From positions 1 to 5,374 of the forward strand of contig JANZZA010000183.1 in assembly GCA_026419655.1 (NCBI GenBank): a DNA stretch of 5,374 nt, written 5' to 3'. Source of the DNA: Armatimonadota bacterium (lineage in GTDB: Bacteria > Armatimonadota > Zipacnadia > Zipacnadales > FEN-943). The notes below the pieces were generated by a model. That model saw only the letters and a program-made list of their open reading frames with translations, searched no databases and had not been told where the DNA came from. Position numbers and translations under genes: made by a program. Position 1 is the stretch's first letter. The number at the start of each line of letters is the position of its first letter. Shown here in pieces: positions 4,283 through 5,374 of this stretch.

Positions 4283-5374
4283 ATGAAGCCATCGTTTGCA
4301 ACCGTACGTCGAAGGCTGGGTCTTGTCCCGCGTAACTTGCTGGAGCCTGGCCGGGAAGTGTGCCTGGCGCGTGCGCCGGCGCGGCTGGATGTCCTGGGAG
4401 GCATTTCCGACTATTCCGGCGGCCGCGTCCTGGAGGGGACCTTGGACGAAGCAGTTGTAGCAGTTGTCCAGCGCCGCCGGGACCGAAAACTCGTGGCCTA
4501 TAGTCTCCAGGCCGCTGATCACGGCTGGACGCCGTGCGTCGAGATAAGCCTCGACGACCTCTACAGTGCGTCGCAGCGCCTGAAGAACCTCAGACAGGTG
4601 CAGGGTCTGTTCGCTGGTCCCAGCCATTGGGCCGCGTACGTTCTAGGGGCCTTTTACATACTAGCGCGGGAAAGACACATCAGCGCCTGGCCCTCAGGCG
4701 CTACGGTAGTTGTAGACAGTAACATTCCCATCGGCGTGGGGGTTGCGTCCTCTGGCGCGCTTGAGGTTGCTTCGATGACGGCTCTGGCCGCGGCCTTCGA
4801 CCTGCAACTCGAACCCCTGCGCCTGGCGCGGCTATGCCAGATGGTGGAAAATGAAGTCGCCGGCGCACCCTGCGGCATCATGGACCAGGTGACCCAGACC
4901 ATTGGCGAGCCGCACCGCCTGGTGGATTTGCTGTGCCAACCGTGCGAGGTGCTTGGTCTGCGGACGCTTCCGCCGGGCATCGCAGCGGTTGGCATAAACT
5001 CAGCCGTGAAACATTCCATTGGCGGCCGGCCATACCATCGCGCCCGCGTCGGGGCCTTCATGGCCATGAAGATAATCCCCACCCACCTCGGCCATGACCC
5101 CTATGGCGGGCTGCCGTGCAACATTCCCCTTGCCGAATTCCGCGCCCGTTTCCGCCGGCTGCTGCCGAGGTTGATCAAGGGCGGCGACTTCCTGGCCCGC
5201 TACGGGGAGACGGACGATAAGGTCACCCGGATAATCCCCGACGAGACCTATCCCGTGCTGGGAGGAATTCTGTTTCCTGTTTCCGAGATAGACCGGGCGC
5301 GGCGCTTTGTGCGGCTGATAGAGCAGGCAGGCGCGACGGGTGATGAGAAGTATCTGGTGCGCGCGGGCCAGCTA
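4283..5374 (+). CDS. L-arabinokinase-like GHMP sugar-1-kinase (galactokinase superfamily), C-terminus beyond window
   Basis: There are 364 codons from ATG 4283, open to the right edge. The product should phosphorylate a sugar at C1 using ATP in the cytoplasm, as L-arabinokinase or galactokinase does. GHMP motif 1 is APARLDVLGGISDYSGG (31-47); the D-V-x-G-G-I-x-D-Y-S-G form matches plant L-arabinokinases rather than the GEHxDY of galactokinases. Motif 2, the ATP phosphate loop, is PIGVGVASSGA (149-159). GAPCGIMDQ (194-202) carries the probable catalytic Asp201. CQPCEVLGL (218-226), INSAVKHSIGG (238-248) and GDFLARYGETDD (301-312) also resemble arabinokinase. The third, Gly-rich motif is missing because the window ends first, perhaps 80-110 residues short. 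There is no N-terminal glycosyltransferase-like domain as in plant enzymes. AAAGGA at 4264-4269 is 13 nt before ATG, a weak ribosome site; TTG at 4259 is an alternative. Arabinose versus galactose specificity is inferred from similarity only. Confidence 0.88.
   Translation, partial: MKPSFATVRRRLGLVPRNLLEPGREVCLARAPARLDVLGGISDYSGGRVLEGTLDEAVVAVVQRRRDRKLVAYSLQAADHGWTPCVEISLDDLYSASQRLKNLRQVQGLFAGPSHWAAYVLGAFYILARERHISAWPSGATVVVDSNIPIGVGVASSGALEVASMTALAAAFDLQLEPLRLARLCQMVENEVAGAPCGIMDQVTQTIGEPHRLVDLLCQPCEVLGLRTLPPGIAAVGINSAVKHSIGGRPYHRARVGAFMAMKIIPTHLGHDPYGGLPCNIPLAEFRARFRRLLPRLIKGGDFLARYGETDDKVTRIIPDETYPVLGGILFPVSEIDRARRFVRLIEQAGATGDEKYLVRAGQL

Noticed and set aside
4020..4286. 88-codon plus-strand open frame before the kinase
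   Set aside because: It translates the hairpin element and terminator, has no ribosome site I can defend, and has no recognisable domain.
4654..5082. 142-codon minus-strand open frame inside the kinase
   Set aside because: Antisense to the GHMP motifs 2 and 3' neighbours; no domain character.

Overview
The window is a GC-rich bacterial chromosome fragment. It carries one RNA gene recognised with near certainty, a transfer-messenger RNA (tmRNA, ssrA), and four protein genes, two of them cut by the window edges. I cannot name the organism. A double-cluster ferredoxin-nitroreductase suggests anaerobic or low-oxygen redox metabolism. A free-standing L-arabinokinase-like GHMP kinase and an unfamiliar secreted glycosidase-like protein suggest a carbohydrate-using environmental bacterium. 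A planctomycete or similar lineage is only a guess.

Layout, left to right. (1) Positions 2-634, plus strand: the C-terminal part of an amidohydrolase-2 family metal-dependent hydrolase. (2) Positions 635-934: a gene-free stretch between convergent genes, holding CTAG-rich palindromic sequence and a small GGGAC/GTCCC hairpin. (3) Positions 935-3290, minus strand: a two-gene operon. The upstream gene encodes an exported TIM-barrel-like protein of unrecognised family. The downstream gene encodes a 2[4Fe-4S] nitroreductase whose Shine-Dalgarno sequence contains the stop codon of the gene before it. (4) Positions 3494-3845, minus strand: the complete tmRNA with tag ANTSMALAA, an extended -10 promoter upstream, and a strong hairpin just past its 3' end. 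(5) Positions 3846-4282: no gene, but dense secondary structure on the plus strand. This comprises a 9-bp hairpin, a long nested stem at 3977-4107, and a second copy of the hairpin element that also follows the tmRNA, ending in a short T-tract. (6) From 4283 to the right edge, plus strand: an L-arabinokinase/galactokinase-like sugar-1-kinase with its C-terminus missing.

The genes do not form one pathway. The tmRNA is housekeeping (ribosome rescue with SmpB, which is not in the window). The minus-strand operon pairs an exported, possibly carbohydrate-active protein with a flavin/iron-sulfur reductase, and the reason for the pairing is not evident. The most interesting unexplained part is 3900-4160. 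Two copies of a bipartite hairpin element point away from the tmRNA on either side, and a long base-paired plus-strand structure lies ahead of the sugar kinase gene. It could be a small RNA, a leader/attenuator, or a mobile intergenic repeat.
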